Of a DNA stretch of 64,000 nucleotides, positions 16,906 through 26,235 are shown piece after piece. The stretch's first letter is position 1; every line of letters begins with the position of its first letter. A program made the position numbers and the translations under genes. Below the pieces are notes generated by a model, which was given only the letters and a program-made list of their open reading frames with translations, did no database searches and was not told the origin of the DNA. The DNA is taken from contig NZ_QIRF01000013.1 of the NCBI RefSeq assembly GCF_003332825.1, positions 1 to 64,000 on the forward strand, written 5' to 3'. This stretch comes from Dyella sp. C9. Its GTDB lineage: Bacteria; Pseudomonadota; Gammaproteobacteria; Xanthomonadales; Rhodanobacteraceae.

Positions 16906-18594
16906 GTGAAAGAACAGCTGCGTGAACTGCTGCTGCAGGCCATTCGTACCCTGCAGAACGACTCCATCCTGCCTGCCGACCTCGAAGTGCCGAACTTCGT
17001 GATCGAGCGCGCCCGCAACCGCGACCACGGCGACTTCGCCGCCAACACGGCCATGCTGCTGGCCAAGCCGGCCCGCGCCAAGCCGCGCGAACTGGCCGAG
17101 AAGCTGGTGGCTGCGCTGCCCGCCAATACGCTGGTGGGCAAGGTGGACATCGCCGGTCCCGGCTTCATCAACTTCTTCCTGGCGCCGGGCGCGTACCACG
17201 ACGAAGTGCGCCGCATCATGGCCGAGGGCGATGCCTACGGTCGCGGCACCAGCGGCAAGGGCGTGACCGCCGGTGTGGAATTCGTCTCGGCCAACCCGAC
17301 CGGCCCGCTGCACGTGGGCCACGGCCGCAACGCAGTGCTGGGCGACTGCCTGGCGCGCCTGCTCGACGCCGCCGGCTGGAAGATCAAGCGCGAGTTCTAT
17401 TACAACGACGCCGGCGTGCAGATCCACAACCTGGCCATCTCGGTGCAGGCGCGCGCACGCGGCCTGGGCCCGGCGGACGCCGGCTGGCCGGAAGACGGCT
17501 ACCGCGGCGACTACATCGCCGACGTGGCCCAGTCCTACCTCAATGGCGACAGCGTCGAGGTGGAAGGCCACGTGGTGACCGGCGCCAAGGACCCGGACGA
17601 CCTGGACGCGATCCGCCACTTCGCCGTGGCCTACCTGCGCCGCGAGCAGGACCTGGACCTGAAGGCTTTCGGCGTCGGCTTCGACACCTATTTCCTGGAA
17701 TCCTCGCTGTACACCGACGGCAAGGTGGAAGAGACCGTGCGCGAGCTGGTTGCCCACGGCCACACCTATGAAGAAGGCGGCGCACTGTGGCTGCGCACCA
17801 CCGACTTCGGTGACGACAAGGACCGCGTGATGCGCAAGTCCGACGGCAGCTACACCTACTTCGTGCCGGACGTGGCCTACCACCTGTCCAAGTGGCAGCG
17901 CGGCTACGTGAACGCGGTGACCGTGCTCGGCTCGGACCACCACGGCTCGCTGGCCCGCGTGAAGGCCGGCCTGCAGGCGCTGGATACCGGCATCCCGAAG
18001 GGCTGGCCGAACTACGTGCTGTACCAGATGGTGACGGTGATGCGCGGCGGCGAGGAAGTGAAGCTGTCCAAGCGCGCCGGTAGCTATCTCACCCTGCGTG
18101 ACCTGATCGAGGAAGCCGGCCGCGACGCGACCCGCTACTTCCTGATCGCCCGCAAGGCCGATTCGCAGCTGGTATTCGACATCGACCTGGCGCGCTCGCA
18201 GAGCAACGACAACCCGGTCTACTACATCCAGTACGCCCATGCCCGCGTGTGCAGCGTGCTGCGGCAGGCCGGCGAGAAAGGGTTCACCTTTGATCTGCAC
18301 AATGGACTGGCGCAGCTGGCGCGCCTGGACAACGAACACGAGCAGATCCTGTTGACCGAGCTGTCCAAGTATCCCGAGCTGGTCGAGACCGCCGCAGCGA
18401 ACCTGGAGCCGCACCTGGTCGCCACCTGGCTGCGCGAGCTGGCGAACGCCTTCCATACCTACTACAACTCGCATCAGTTCCTGGTAGACGATGCGAACCT
18501 GCGCGACGCCCGCCTGGCCTTGATCGTGGCGACGCGCCAGGTCCTGAAGAACGGTCTTGATTTGCTGGGCCTCAGCGCCCCGGAGAGCATGTAA
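16906..18594 (+). CDS. argS: Arginyl-tRNA synthetase
   Basis: Cytoplasmic class I synthetase charging tRNA-Arg. 562 residues, normal length. HIGH signature as [12 protein letters not shown] near residue 135, preceded by [11 protein letters not shown], and the arginyl-specific C-terminal anticodon domain with DALRP-type [18 protein letters not shown]-like loop is degenerate ([12 protein letters not shown]), as usual for ArgRS. Start GTG at 16906 gives the family N-terminus MKEQLRELL. The SPOR gene starts directly after its stop codon. Confidence 0.97.
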   Translation: MKEQLRELLLQAIRTLQNDSILPADLEVPNFVIERARNRDHGDFAANTAMLLAKPARAKPRELAEKLVAALPANTLVGKVDIAGPGFINFFLAPGAYHDEVRRIMAEGDAYGRGTSGKGVTAGVEFVSANPTGPLHVGHGRNAVLGDCLARLLDAAGWKIKREFYYNDAGVQIHNLAISVQARARGLGPADAGWPEDGYRGDYIADVAQSYLNGDSVEVEGHVVTGAKDPDDLDAIRHFAVAYLRREQDLDLKAFGVGFDTYFLESSLYTDGKVEETVRELVAHGHTYEEGGALWLRTTDFGDDKDRVMRKSDGSYTYFVPDVAYHLSKWQRGYVNAVTVLGSDHHGSLARVKAGLQALDTGIPKGWPNYVLYQMVTVMRGGEEVKLSKRAGSYLTLRDLIEEAGRDATRYFLIARKADSQLVFDIDLARSQSNDNPVYYIQYAHARVCSVLRQAGEKGFTFDLHNGLAQLARLDNEHEQILLTELSKYPELVETAAANLEPHLVATWLRELANAFHTYYNSHQFLVDDANLRDARLALIVATRQVLKNGLDLLGLSAPESM

Positions 18595-19356
18595 ATGGCA
18601 GCACGCAAGGGCAAGGGCCGGCAGGCCGTCCGCAACAACAGCGGTGGCATGCCGGGTTGGGGCTGGGCCGTCATCGGCATCCTGATCGGCGCCGTGCTGA
18701 TGTTCGCCGCGCGCAGCCACCTGCCGATGGCCCCGCGCCCCAACGACGGCCCGCAGCCCAATGCGCAGGCCACCGCCCAGCGCGGCAGCGATGCCGGTGC
18801 CGCAGGCAACGAGTCGACCTCGGCCACCGACAGCAGCGCCGCGGCGCCGAAGAAGCCGCAGTACGACTTCTACTCGGTGCTGTCGGAAAAGGAAGTACGC
18901 ATCCCCGATGCGGTGATCAGCGCGCAGGCCAAGGCCGAGCAGCAGCAGAAGCAGCAGGCGGCCCAGCAGGCCGCGCAGGCTGCAGCGCAGCAGCAGGCCC
19001 AGGTGGCGGCGCAGAAGCCGGCACCGGGCCCCGCCGCGGTGAGCGAGGCGATCACGCCTGCCCCCGAGTCGGCGGTGCATGCGCAGGCTCCGGCGACCCC
19101 GGCGGCCGCCAGCCCTGCCGGTGGCGGCTACCTGCTGCAGGTCGGTGCGTTCCCCAGCCCGGCCGATGCCGAAACGCTCAAGGCCAAGCTCGCCATGCAG
19201 GGTTTCGTGGCCAATGTGGCGCCGGTCAGCGTGAACGGCCAGACCTATAACCGCGTGCGCCTGGGTCCGTTCCACTCGGCCACCGAACTGGAATCGGCCA
19301 AGCAGCGCCTGGCGTCGGCGGGCATCAACGCGATTGCGCTGAAGGAAGGCAAGTAA
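18595..19356 (+). CDS. SPOR domain inner-membrane protein (FtsN/DedD-like)
   Basis: 253 residues: short basic N-terminus, one transmembrane helix (about 20-39, GWGWAVIGILIGAVLMFAAR), an Ala/Gln-rich low-complexity periplasmic linker (about 115-145), and a C-terminal SPOR domain (about 178-250, YLLQVGAFPSPADAETLKAKL...). SPOR domains bind denuded glycan strands at the division septum. The argS-SPOR pair is typical of this lineage. The ATG abuts the argS stop. A strong intrinsic terminator follows. Confidence 0.93.
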   Translation: MAARKGKGRQAVRNNSGGMPGWGWAVIGILIGAVLMFAARSHLPMAPRPNDGPQPNAQATAQRGSDAGAAGNESTSATDSSAAAPKKPQYDFYSVLSEKEVRIPDAVISAQAKAEQQQKQQAAQQAAQAAAQQQAQVAAQKPAPGPAAVSEAITPAPESAVHAQAPATPAAASPAGGGYLLQVGAFPSPADAETLKAKLAMQGFVANVAPVSVNGQTYNRVRLGPFHSATELESAKQRLASAGINAIALKEGK

Positions 19357-19375
19357 GCCTGGCCGTACGGGTCGC

Positions 19376-19405
19376 AAAAAGGCCGCGCCATGCGCGGCCT
19401 TTTTT
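19376..19405 (+). terminator. Rho-independent terminator after argS-SPOR
   Basis: A5, then GGCCGCGC (19381-19388), loop CAT, GCGCGGCC (19392-19399), then T6 (19400-19405). A perfect 8-bp GC stem with flanking A and T runs; it could also act on minus-strand transcripts from the convergent operon. Confidence 0.9.
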
Positions 19406-19538
19406 ATGTCTCGCGAACGAACGCCCGATCCCCGCCGGAGCGCACCCCTGAATCGAGTTCAGGGCAGGCTCTGTGCGCGAAAACCCTGCGAAGCACAACG
19501 CCAAGGGGCGAAGGACGAGCAGCGAGGGCGTTGACTCC

Positions 19539-20399
19539 TTAACCCTTGCGCTTGAGACGGATCAGGCCCGAGATGTCGTCGTCGCCATAGCCCTGGCTCA
19601 TCAGCTCGGCGTAGTCGGCCAGCGAGCGCTCGATGACGTTGCGGCTGGTGCCGGCACCTTCGGCAATGCGGCGCACGATGCCCAGGTCCTTGTGCAGCAA
19701 GCCCAGCTTGAAGCCCACGCTGAACTCGTTGCGCAGCATGGTCGCGCCACGCTTTTCCAGGAACCAGTTGCCGGCCGCGCCCGCGCCGAGCGTGGGAATC
19801 AGGCGTTCCGGGTCCAGCCCCAGTGCCTCGGCCAGCGCGAGGCCTTCGCACACGCCCTGCGCGATACCGGCGACCAGGATCTGATTCACCGCCTTGGTGG
19901 CCTGCCCTGCGCCGACATCACCCAGGTGCGTGATGCGCAGTGCATAGGCTTCCAGCACTGGACGCGCACGCTCGAGCACGGCGGCGTCGCCACCCACCAT
20001 GACCGACAGCTTCCCGTTCTTCGCACCTTCGACGCCGCCCGACACCGGCGCGTCGAGGAAGCTGGCGCCCGCTGCCGCCAGCCTCGCCGCCGCCTGCTTG
20101 GCGGTATCCGGCGCGACGGTGGAGTGATCGATCACGATGGTACCGGCCTTGAGGTGCGGCACCAGCGCGTCGACCACGCCCAGCACGTCGGCATCGGCGG
20201 TGACGCACAAGGCGATCACATCGCACTGCGCGGCGATCTCGGCCAACGAAGGCGCGGACACGCCCAGTTCCTTCGCCACCGCGTCGGCATTGGCCTGGGT
20301 GCGGCTGGACACGGCGTGGAGCAGGCCGTGGGCTTTCAGATGGCCGGCCATCGGCGTGCCCATGGCGCCGAGTCCGATGAATGCTGCCTTGAGGCTCAT
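19539..20399 (-). CDS. 3-hydroxyisobutyrate dehydrogenase family NAD(P)-dependent oxidoreductase
   Basis: 286-residue beta-hydroxyacid dehydrogenase: N-terminal Rossmann fold (FIGLGAMGTPMAGHL), the substrate-binding DAPVSGGVEGAKNGKLSVMVGG, and the catalytic-Lys region GAGQATKAVNQILVAG. Members oxidise 3-hydroxyisobutyrate or reduce tartronate semialdehyde; the exact substrate cannot be fixed from sequence. AGGA precedes the ATG at 20399. It is the third gene of an apparent operon after bdhA and the patatin gene (16-bp gap). Confidence 0.9.
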   Translation of the reverse strand: MSLKAAFIGLGAMGTPMAGHLKAHGLLHAVSSRTQANADAVAKELGVSAPSLAEIAAQCDVIALCVTADADVLGVVDALVPHLKAGTIVIDHSTVAPDTAKQAAARLAAAGASFLDAPVSGGVEGAKNGKLSVMVGGDAAVLERARPVLEAYALRITHLGDVGAGQATKAVNQILVAGIAQGVCEGLALAEALGLDPERLIPTLGAGAAGNWFLEKRGATMLRNEFSVGFKLGLLHKDLGIVRRIAEGAGTSRNVIERSLADYAELMSQGYGDDDISGLIRLKRKG

Positions 20400-20415
20400 G
20401 GTGTTTCCTGGTGGG

Positions 20416-21594
20416 TCAATCTTCGCAGTGTACGTCGTGGGTCACGAACGGGTGCTCCGCATCGGGCTTGGTGAACCACTGTGGCTCACGCAGCGTGCAG
20501 CGCATGTCGTCCATGCCGCTTTCCCAGTGCTGGTGCATGCTGTCGAGGCTGAACTCGTAGTCCTTGTAGTGCCCTTCGTACGGCTTGTTGCGGTAGATCA
20601 GGTGGAACAGGTTGACCAGCGCGCCGCTGGCGTAGATCTCCGCCTGGCGATAGGCCTTGCGGCTGCGTTGGTCTTCCGGCACCAGCGCCATCAGGTCGTG
20701 CAGCACGCGCTGCTGGCGCTGGCGCATGGCCATGTACTCGGTGATCAGGCGCGTGCGGCTGGAATACTGGATGTCCTTGGCACGCGAGGTGACCTCGGCC
20801 AGGTCACGCGGCACCTCGCCACGCGCGCTCCACAGGTCGACCTGGAAGACCAGGGCGTCACGGCTGCTGCTTTCGTACAGCACCTTGTACAGCGGCGTGT
20901 TGGAAACCATGCCGCCGTCCCAGTAGAACTCGCCGTCGATCTCGGTGGCGGGAAACCCGGGCGGCAGCGAGCCCGACGCCATGAAGTGCTCCACCCGCAG
21001 TTCGCCCTCGGTGTTGTCGAAGTAGGCGAAGTTGCCGGTGCGGATGTTCACCGCGCCCACCGATACGCGCATCGCGGTCTTGTGGTTGATGCGGTCGAAA
21101 TCCACCAGCCGCTCCAGCGTCTGCCGCAACGGCGAGGTGTCGTACCAGCTGGCCGTGGTCGGCGACGCGCGCCACGGCCACAACGGAAACGGACGCGGCA
21201 CGAAGAATCCGGGCTGGCCCTCGACCAGGGCACGCAGGGCGGCCCAGCCGCTCATGCCGTTCTGCCACGGCAGTTCCCACGCACCGGGGTCGAGCGGCAC
21301 CGCTGGCCACATCGGCAACAGTGGGGGGCGGCAGATGGTTTGCCAGAATTCGCGCAGCCGCTCCACCCGATGCTTGGGTGGATTGCCGGCAATGATCGCG
21401 GCGTTGAGCGCGCCGATGGAGATGCCGGCCACCCAGTTGGGCCGGATGCCGACACCATCCAGTGCCTCGTACACGCCGGCCTGGTAAGCGCCCAACGCAC
21501 CGCCGCCCTGGAGCACCAGGGCCACGGTACGGTAGTCGCGCTTCACCGCCGCAGCCAGCGTGTCGGCGGTGGGAAGATCGTGTGCGACCGCCAT
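20416..21594 (-). CDS. Patatin-like phospholipase with C-terminal DUF3734 region (PatD-like)
   Basis: 392-residue patatin-fold acyl hydrolase with a Ser-Asp dyad: oxyanion loop LQGGGALGAYQAGVYEAL, nucleophile GISIGALNA (GxSxG), and the catalytic Asp in YWDGGMVSNTP. The last roughly 110 residues match the tail seen in DUF3734 patatins. The ATG is 5 bp after the bdhA stop. A bdhA-patD operon of the same two activities is described in Legionella pneumophila, where the patatin was linked to lipid or PHB metabolism; that role here is inferred. The minus-strand frame continues upstream through bdhA in another frame, which is an artefact. Confidence 0.9.
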   Translation of the reverse strand: MAVAHDLPTADTLAAAVKRDYRTVALVLQGGGALGAYQAGVYEALDGVGIRPNWVAGISIGALNAAIIAGNPPKHRVERLREFWQTICRPPLLPMWPAVPLDPGAWELPWQNGMSGWAALRALVEGQPGFFVPRPFPLWPWRASPTTASWYDTSPLRQTLERLVDFDRINHKTAMRVSVGAVNIRTGNFAYFDNTEGELRVEHFMASGSLPPGFPATEIDGEFYWDGGMVSNTPLYKVLYESSSRDALVFQVDLWSARGEVPRDLAEVTSRAKDIQYSSRTRLITEYMAMRQRQQRVLHDLMALVPEDQRSRKAYRQAEIYASGALVNLFHLIYRNKPYEGHYKDYEFSLDSMHQHWESGMDDMRCTLREPQWFTKPDAEHPFVTHDVHCED

Positions 21595-21599
21595 GACGC

Positions 21600-22385
21600 T
21601 TACTGCATGTACCAGCCGTGGCTGACCACGATCGACTGGCCGGTGAGCGCCGCCGACGGGAAGGCGGCGAGGTACAAGGCGGTCTGCGCGATATCCTCCA
21701 CGGTGGTGAACACGCCGTCGACGGTGTCCTTGAGCATGACGTTCTTGATCACGTCGGCCTCGCTGATGCCCAGCTCCTTGGCCTGCTCGGGAATCTGCTT
21801 TTCCACCAGCGGCGTGCGCACGAAGCCCGGGCAGATCACGTGCGAACGCACGTTGTGGGCCGCACCTTCCTTCGCCAGCGTGCGTGCCAGGCCCAGCAGG
21901 CCGTGCTTGGCGGTGACATAGGCGGACTTGAGCTTGGACGCCTCGTGCGAGTGCACCGAACCCATGTAGATCACGATGCCGCCGCGGTCGCCCTTGTACA
22001 TGTGCTTGAGCGCGGCCTTGGTGGTGAGGAAGCCGCCATCGAGATGGATGGCCAGCATCTTCTTCCAGTCGGCGAAGGCAAACTGCTCGATCGGGTTGAT
22101 GATCTGCACGCCGGCATTGGAAATGAGGATGTCCAGGTGACCGAACTCGGCGACCACCTTGTCGGTGCCGGCGTTCACCGCATCTTCGTTGGTGACGTCC
22201 ATGGCGATGCCGATGGCCTTGCCGCCCGCCGCGTTGATCTCGGCGGCCGTGGCGTCCGCCGCCTGCTGGTTGATGTCGGCAATGGCCACCGCCGCGCCGT
22301 TCTTCGCATACAACTCGGCAATCGCCTTGCCCAGGCCGCTGGCCGCGCCAGTGATGAGTGCCACCTTGCCGTCGAGACTTGCCAT
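21600..22385 (-). CDS. bdhA: D-3-hydroxybutyrate dehydrogenase
   Basis: 261-residue SDR that interconverts D-3-hydroxybutyrate and acetoacetate, the last steps of poly-3-hydroxybutyrate breakdown. SDR motifs: [35 protein letters not shown] (catalytic Ser, Tyr, Lys). The C-terminus is diagnostic for BdhA ([13 protein letters not shown], ending VVSHGWYMQ). ATG at 22385 is chosen because AGGAG lies 5 nt before it; a GTG two codons earlier overlaps that Shine-Dalgarno. First gene of the bdhA-patatin-HIBADH operon. Confidence 0.93.
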   Translation of the reverse strand: MASLDGKVALITGAASGLGKAIAELYAKNGAAVAIADINQQAADATAAEINAAGGKAIGIAMDVTNEDAVNAGTDKVVAEFGHLDILISNAGVQIINPIEQFAFADWKKMLAIHLDGGFLTTKAALKHMYKGDRGGIVIYMGSVHSHEASKLKSAYVTAKHGLLGLARTLAKEGAAHNVRSHVICPGFVRTPLVEKQIPEQAKELGISEADVIKNVMLKDTVDGVFTTVEDIAQTALYLAAFPSAALTGQSIVVSHGWYMQ

Positions 22386-22536
22386 AACCACTCCTGTCGA
22401 TGGGGAACGGGGAAAGCAGAAACGGAATCAGGTTGTGGACTGTGTTGCCTGTCCGTCCAGACGAAACAGACTGGCACAGCCATGTGGCGCGCATCCATGC
22501 GACGAATGGACAGCTTGAACGGCGCCCTTCCCTGCT

Positions 22537-22641
22537 CGTCATTCCTGCGAAGGCAGGAGTGCTTTACAACAGCGAAGCTGGTCATCCAGTGACTTCATGC
22601 GCCTGAAAGTCGCTGGATCCCTGCCTTCGCAGGGATGACGG
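22537..22641. repeat. REP-like inverted repeat (family A, copy 1)
   Basis: Left arm CGTCATTCCTGCGAAGGCAG begins at 22537. The right arm, about 22613-22641, reads on the other strand as CGTCATCCCTGCGAAGGCAG. The arms are about 55 bp apart and enclose CAGTGACTT. A second copy is at 53948-54032. It lies between the end of speA and the start of bdhA, both minus-strand genes, and could end speA transcription. Confidence 0.75.
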
Positions 22642-22668
22642 ATAGGAAGCGCCTCGCGTCCGAATCGC

Positions 22669-24558
22669 TCAGTGCGCACCCTCGGACAGATAGGTATAGC
22701 CAGTCAAACCTTCGTTCAACGTGACGAACAACTGCTCGGCCGCCTCGCCCTGCAAGCCCGCCGCGGCAATACGCTCGCGGTAGCTGCGACGCAGTGCCTC
22801 GAGGTCGTAACCGACGTAGTCGAGCATCAGGTCGGTGGTGTCGCCACGGCGCTTGTGCGCGAAAACATACGAATCGCCATCGACGCGCACGTTCACCGCA
22901 TCGGTATCACCGAACAGGTTGTGGATGTCGCCCAGCGTTTCCTGGTACGCACCCACCATGAAGATGCCCAGACGATAGCTCTCGTCGTCCTTCAGCGCGT
23001 GCAGCGGCAGGCTCACGTCCACACCTTCGGCGTCGACGTAGTCGTCGATGCGTCCGTCCGAATCGCAGGTGAGGTCGACGATCACGCCGCGGCGGGTGGG
23101 TTCCTCGTCCAGGCGCGCGATCGGCGCGATCGGGAAGATCTGGTCGATCGCCCAGATGTCCGGCACCGACTCGAACACCGAGAAGTTGACGAAGTACTTG
23201 TCCACCAGCTTCTCGTCCAGCTCGTCCAAGGCCTGGCGATGCGAGCGCTCGGCGGGAAGCAGGCGGGTGCGCACCGCGTTGGCAATGGCGTAGTACATGT
23301 CGTCCAGGCGCGCGCGGTCCTCCAGGCTGAGCTGGCCCAGCGCGTACAGCGTCTGGCCTTCGGCGAGGTGGTGCTGGGCCTCGTGGAACAGCTCCAGCGC
23401 CGGACGCTGGTCGAGTTCGTCCCAGGTTTCGCGCAGGCGACGCAGCACGGCCGGCTCGTGTTCGTGGGCCGACGGGATGTTGCCCTCGGGCACCGGTTCC
23501 ACCTCGGTAACGTTCACCACCATCACCGCGTGGTGCGCGGTCATCGCGCGGCCGGCCTCGGTGATGATGTGCGGCGCCGGCAGGTTGGCTTCGGCCACCG
23601 CTTCGGCCAGCGACTGCACGATGGTGGCCGCGTACTGTTCGATCGAATAGTTGATGGAGTTGTGGCTGCGCGAGCGCGAGCCTTCGTAGTCCACGCCCAG
23701 GCCACCGCCGACGTCGACGATGTCCAGCGGCACGCCCATGCGCTTGAGTTCCACGAAGTAACGCGTGGCCTCGCGCATGCCGTTGGCGATGTCGCGCACG
23801 TTGGAGATCTGCGAGCCCATGTGGAAGTGCTGCAGCTTCAGCGTGTGCTTGAGGCCGGCCTGCTCCAGGCGTTCCACCAGGGTCAGCACCTGGCTGGGCG
23901 AGAGGCCGAACTTGCCCTTGTCGCCGCCGGTGTTCTGCCACTTGCCCGCGCCGATGGAAGCCAGGCGCACGCGCACGCCAAGCAACGGCTCGACATGGAG
24001 CGCCTTGGCCTCGGTGAACACGTGGTCCAGCTCCGAGAGCTTCTCGATCACGATATGCACGCGCAGGCCGAGCTTGAGGCCGATCAGCGCCAGGCGGATG
24101 TACTCGCGGTCCTTGTAGCCGTTGCAGATCACGATGCTGCCCGGCCGCGCCATGGCCAGCACCGCCATCAGCTCGGGCTTGGAGCCGGCTTCGAGGCCGA
24201 AACCATGCTCGCCCGCGGCCACCAGCTCGCCGGCCACGCCGCGCTGCTGGTTGACCTTGATCGGATAGACGGCCGTATAGCCGCCTGCGTAGCTCCACTC
24301 GCCGATGGCCTTGGCGAAGGCGTCCTGCAGGCGCTTCAAACGATCGGCGAGGATGTCCGGAAAGCGCACCAGCAACGGCAGGCGCAGGCCTTCGGCGCGG
24401 GCGCGATCGACGATGACCGGCAGCGACAGGGCCGGGCCGTTGGCGCCCTTGGGGCGCATCACCATATGGCCGGCGTCGTTGACGTCGACGTAGCCGTCGC
24501 TCCAATGCGGAACGGCGTAGGTATGGCGGGCAGCGTCGATGTTCCAGTGCTTCGACAT
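22669..24558 (-). CDS. speA: Biosynthetic arginine decarboxylase
   Basis: PLP enzyme that converts arginine to agmatine, the first step of the ADC route to putrescine and spermidine. 629 residues, as expected for the biosynthetic SpeA family. The N-terminal alanine-racemase-like barrel contains the PLP-lysine block YPIKVNQQRGV; LGLRVHIVIEKL, GGGLGVDYEGSRS and the C-terminal VDLTCDSDGRID (catalytic Cys-Asp) follow. AAGGAG lies 6 nt before the ATG. Divergent from speE, which makes spermidine from the same pathway, with 279 bp between them. Confidence 0.96.
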   Translation of the reverse strand: MSKHWNIDAARHTYAVPHWSDGYVDVNDAGHMVMRPKGANGPALSLPVIVDRARAEGLRLPLLVRFPDILADRLKRLQDAFAKAIGEWSYAGGYTAVYPIKVNQQRGVAGELVAAGEHGFGLEAGSKPELMAVLAMARPGSIVICNGYKDREYIRLALIGLKLGLRVHIVIEKLSELDHVFTEAKALHVEPLLGVRVRLASIGAGKWQNTGGDKGKFGLSPSQVLTLVERLEQAGLKHTLKLQHFHMGSQISNVRDIANGMREATRYFVELKRMGVPLDIVDVGGGLGVDYEGSRSRSHNSINYSIEQYAATIVQSLAEAVAEANLPAPHIITEAGRAMTAHHAVMVVNVTEVEPVPEGNIPSAHEHEPAVLRRLRETWDELDQRPALELFHEAQHHLAEGQTLYALGQLSLEDRARLDDMYYAIANAVRTRLLPAERSHRQALDELDEKLVDKYFVNFSVFESVPDIWAIDQIFPIAPIARLDEEPTRRGVIVDLTCDSDGRIDDYVDAEGVDVSLPLHALKDDESYRLGIFMVGAYQETLGDIHNLFGDTDAVNVRVDGDSYVFAHKRRGDTTDLMLDYVGYDLEALRRSYRERIAAAGLQGEAAEQLFVTLNEGLTGYTYLSEGAH

Positions 24559-24837
24559 GGAGGGCTCCTTTTAAAGCGGGCGTGTTACACCCTGTACATG
24601 TCGTCGCAGCGGCGAGCCTTGACGAAAGCAAAGTCAGCCGGCCGGAAGCCTCGCACGCCGCGGGGCCGGGCTGACTCGGGCGGCCCGCAAGCGGCTTGGC
24701 GCGGCGGTCCGGACGGCTATTGTAACGGCCTCTTGTGACAATGTGCCCACGGCGGGGCCGCCCTGGACGGGACGGCGGCGCCGGTTCGGCTACAATTCGC
24801 GCTCTTTGCACCCATCTATATCGTCAGGAACGTCCCC

Positions 24838-25692
24838 ATGTCGCAGCATCCCAGCTGGTTCACCGAAGCCCACCAGGCCTCCGGCTCCTCCATCGGTTAT
24901 CGCGTCGAGAAGCTGCTGCACGCCGAGAAAACGCCGTTCCAGACCATCGAGATCTACCAGACCACCGATTGGGGCAACCTGATGGTGATCGACGGCTGCG
25001 TGATGCTGACCAGCCGCGACAACTTCCTGTACCACGAGATGATGACCCACCCGGCGCTGTTCACCCATGCGCGCGCCAAGCGCGTGGTGATCATCGGCGG
25101 CGGCGACTGTGGCACGCTGCGTGAAGTGCTCAAGCACGAGGAAGTGGAGCACGCCGTGCAGGTGGAGATCGACGAGCGCGTCACCCGCCTGGCCGAGCAG
25201 TACTTCCCCGAGCTGTGCGACTCCAACAACGACCCGCGCGCCGAGCTGCTGTTCATCGACGGCATCAAGTACATGGCCGAGGCCGAGCCGGAATCGCTGG
25301 ACCTGATCATCGTCGACTCGACCGACCCGGTCGGCCCGGCCGAAGGCCTGTTCAACGCCGCCTTCTACGCCAGCTGCTACAAGGCCCTGCGCCACGGCGG
25401 CATCCTGGTGCAGCAGTCGGAGTCGCCGATTGCCCACCTGGAACTGATCAAGTCCATGCGCTCGGCCATGCGCACCGCCGGCTTCAGCGCGGTGAAGACC
25501 CTGCCGTTCCCGCAGCCGTGCTACCCCACCGGCTGGTGGAGCTGCACCATGGTGCGCAAGGGCGGCGACCTGACCGGTTTCCGCGAACGCGGCGCGCTGA
25601 GCAAGAACTTCCCCACCCGCTACTACAACGCCGACATCCACAAGGCGGCGCTGGCCCAGCCGGAATTCATGCGCGAAGCGCTGGGCGAGTAA
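24838..25692 (+). CDS. speE: Spermidine synthase (polyamine aminopropyltransferase)
   Basis: Transfers the aminopropyl group of decarboxylated SAM to putrescine. 284 residues with the SpeE landmarks: NLMVIDGCVMLTSRDNFLYHEMM, the nucleotide loop VVIIGGGDCGTLREVLKH, and the catalytic IIVDSTDPVGPAEGLF. CYPTGWWSC near the C-terminus is also typical. Start ATG at 24838. A TACAAT -10-like hexamer lies at 24791-24796. It pairs functionally with the divergent speA; agmatine-to-putrescine and SAM decarboxylase genes are not in this window. Confidence 0.96.
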   Translation: MSQHPSWFTEAHQASGSSIGYRVEKLLHAEKTPFQTIEIYQTTDWGNLMVIDGCVMLTSRDNFLYHEMMTHPALFTHARAKRVVIIGGGDCGTLREVLKHEEVEHAVQVEIDERVTRLAEQYFPELCDSNNDPRAELLFIDGIKYMAEAEPESLDLIIVDSTDPVGPAEGLFNAAFYASCYKALRHGGILVQQSESPIAHLELIKSMRSAMRTAGFSAVKTLPFPQPCYPTGWWSCTMVRKGGDLTGFRERGALSKNFPTRYYNADIHKAALAQPEFMREALGE

Positions 25693-25715
25693 GCGCTGGG
25701 TCGGGAGGCGGGTAA

Positions 25716-25734
25716 CGGGGGCGCAAGGCCCCCG
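25716..25734. other. GC hairpin after speE without T-run
   Basis: CGGGGGC (25716-25722), loop GCAAG, GCCCCCG (25728-25734), 23 bp after the speE stop. No U-tract, so at best a Rho-linked or attenuating hairpin. The rest of 25693-25868 holds nothing I recognise. Confidence 0.35.
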
Positions 25735-25868
25735 GCTCGCCGACAGGCCAAGAGGGGTTGGTCCCGGCGCCTGCGAGCGCCGCGGCCAGCCCCGTTTCGT
25801 TGGAGCCTGGGGCTGGCGCCGGGGCACTGGTGTTGGCGCCCCCCACATTCCATCCCCCACCCCCGGTT

Positions 25869-26069
25869 TCAGAACAACGTCTGGCGGGCCTTCGGCAGCA
25901 GCACCAGCACCAGCGTGGCGAACGGGCCAAAGAACACCGACAACAGGAACCACAACAGGCCGCTGCGGTTCTTGCCCTGGGCCAGCCCGGCGTTGATCAG
26001 CGCCAGTGTTCCCCAGCCCACGAACCAGGGCGCCGCGCGTCCGTCGGCCAACATCGAAATCTCATTCAC
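25869..26069 (-). CDS. Small two-helix membrane protein
   Basis: 66 residues with two hydrophobic stretches (APWFVGWGTLALINAGLA and LLWFLLSVFFGPFATLVLVLL) separated by QGKNRSG. GTG at 26069 is used because AGGAGA lies 6-7 nt upstream on the minus strand; the frame is open 20 codons further but lacks a start signal. Similar tiny proteins with KNRS..LLWFLLSLF..GP motifs are widespread in Xanthomonadales; function unknown. It diverges from the exported unknown protein at 26236. Confidence 0.7.
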   Translation of the reverse strand: MNEISMLADGRAAPWFVGWGTLALINAGLAQGKNRSGLLWFLLSVFFGPFATLVLVLLPKARQTLF

Positions 26070-26235
26070 TAGCGTTCTCCTGTGCTGCGCAGGATGTCGA
26101 GCCATCCCGGGGCGTCGCGAAGCGGCCATGCTAGCAAGCCAGGACGCGTTGTCCCGCTCGCCGCTTCCCGCGGATCAGGCGAGCTTAATGCGAGAGCAGT
26201 ATGCTGACCGCTTCGTTTTTCACAAGGAATGACCC

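Noticed and set aside
16792..19377. Long minus-strand frame across argS-SPOR
   Set aside because: Antisense shadow; argS and the SPOR gene on the plus strand are complete.
19440..19530. Palindromes and GC-rich sequence after the argS-SPOR terminator
   Set aside because: Only a short CTGAA/TTCAG palindrome is clear; I could not show a repeat family with another copy in the window.
20416..22542. Single 708-codon minus-strand frame spanning bdhA and patatin
   Set aside because: Only the 3' part (20416-21594) is the patatin; the 5' part is a different frame of bdhA, so it is not a fusion protein.
22672..24738. Long plus-strand frame opposite speA (688 codons)
   Set aside because: Antisense shadow of speA in a GC-rich gene; the minus strand has full arginine decarboxylase motifs and a good Shine-Dalgarno.
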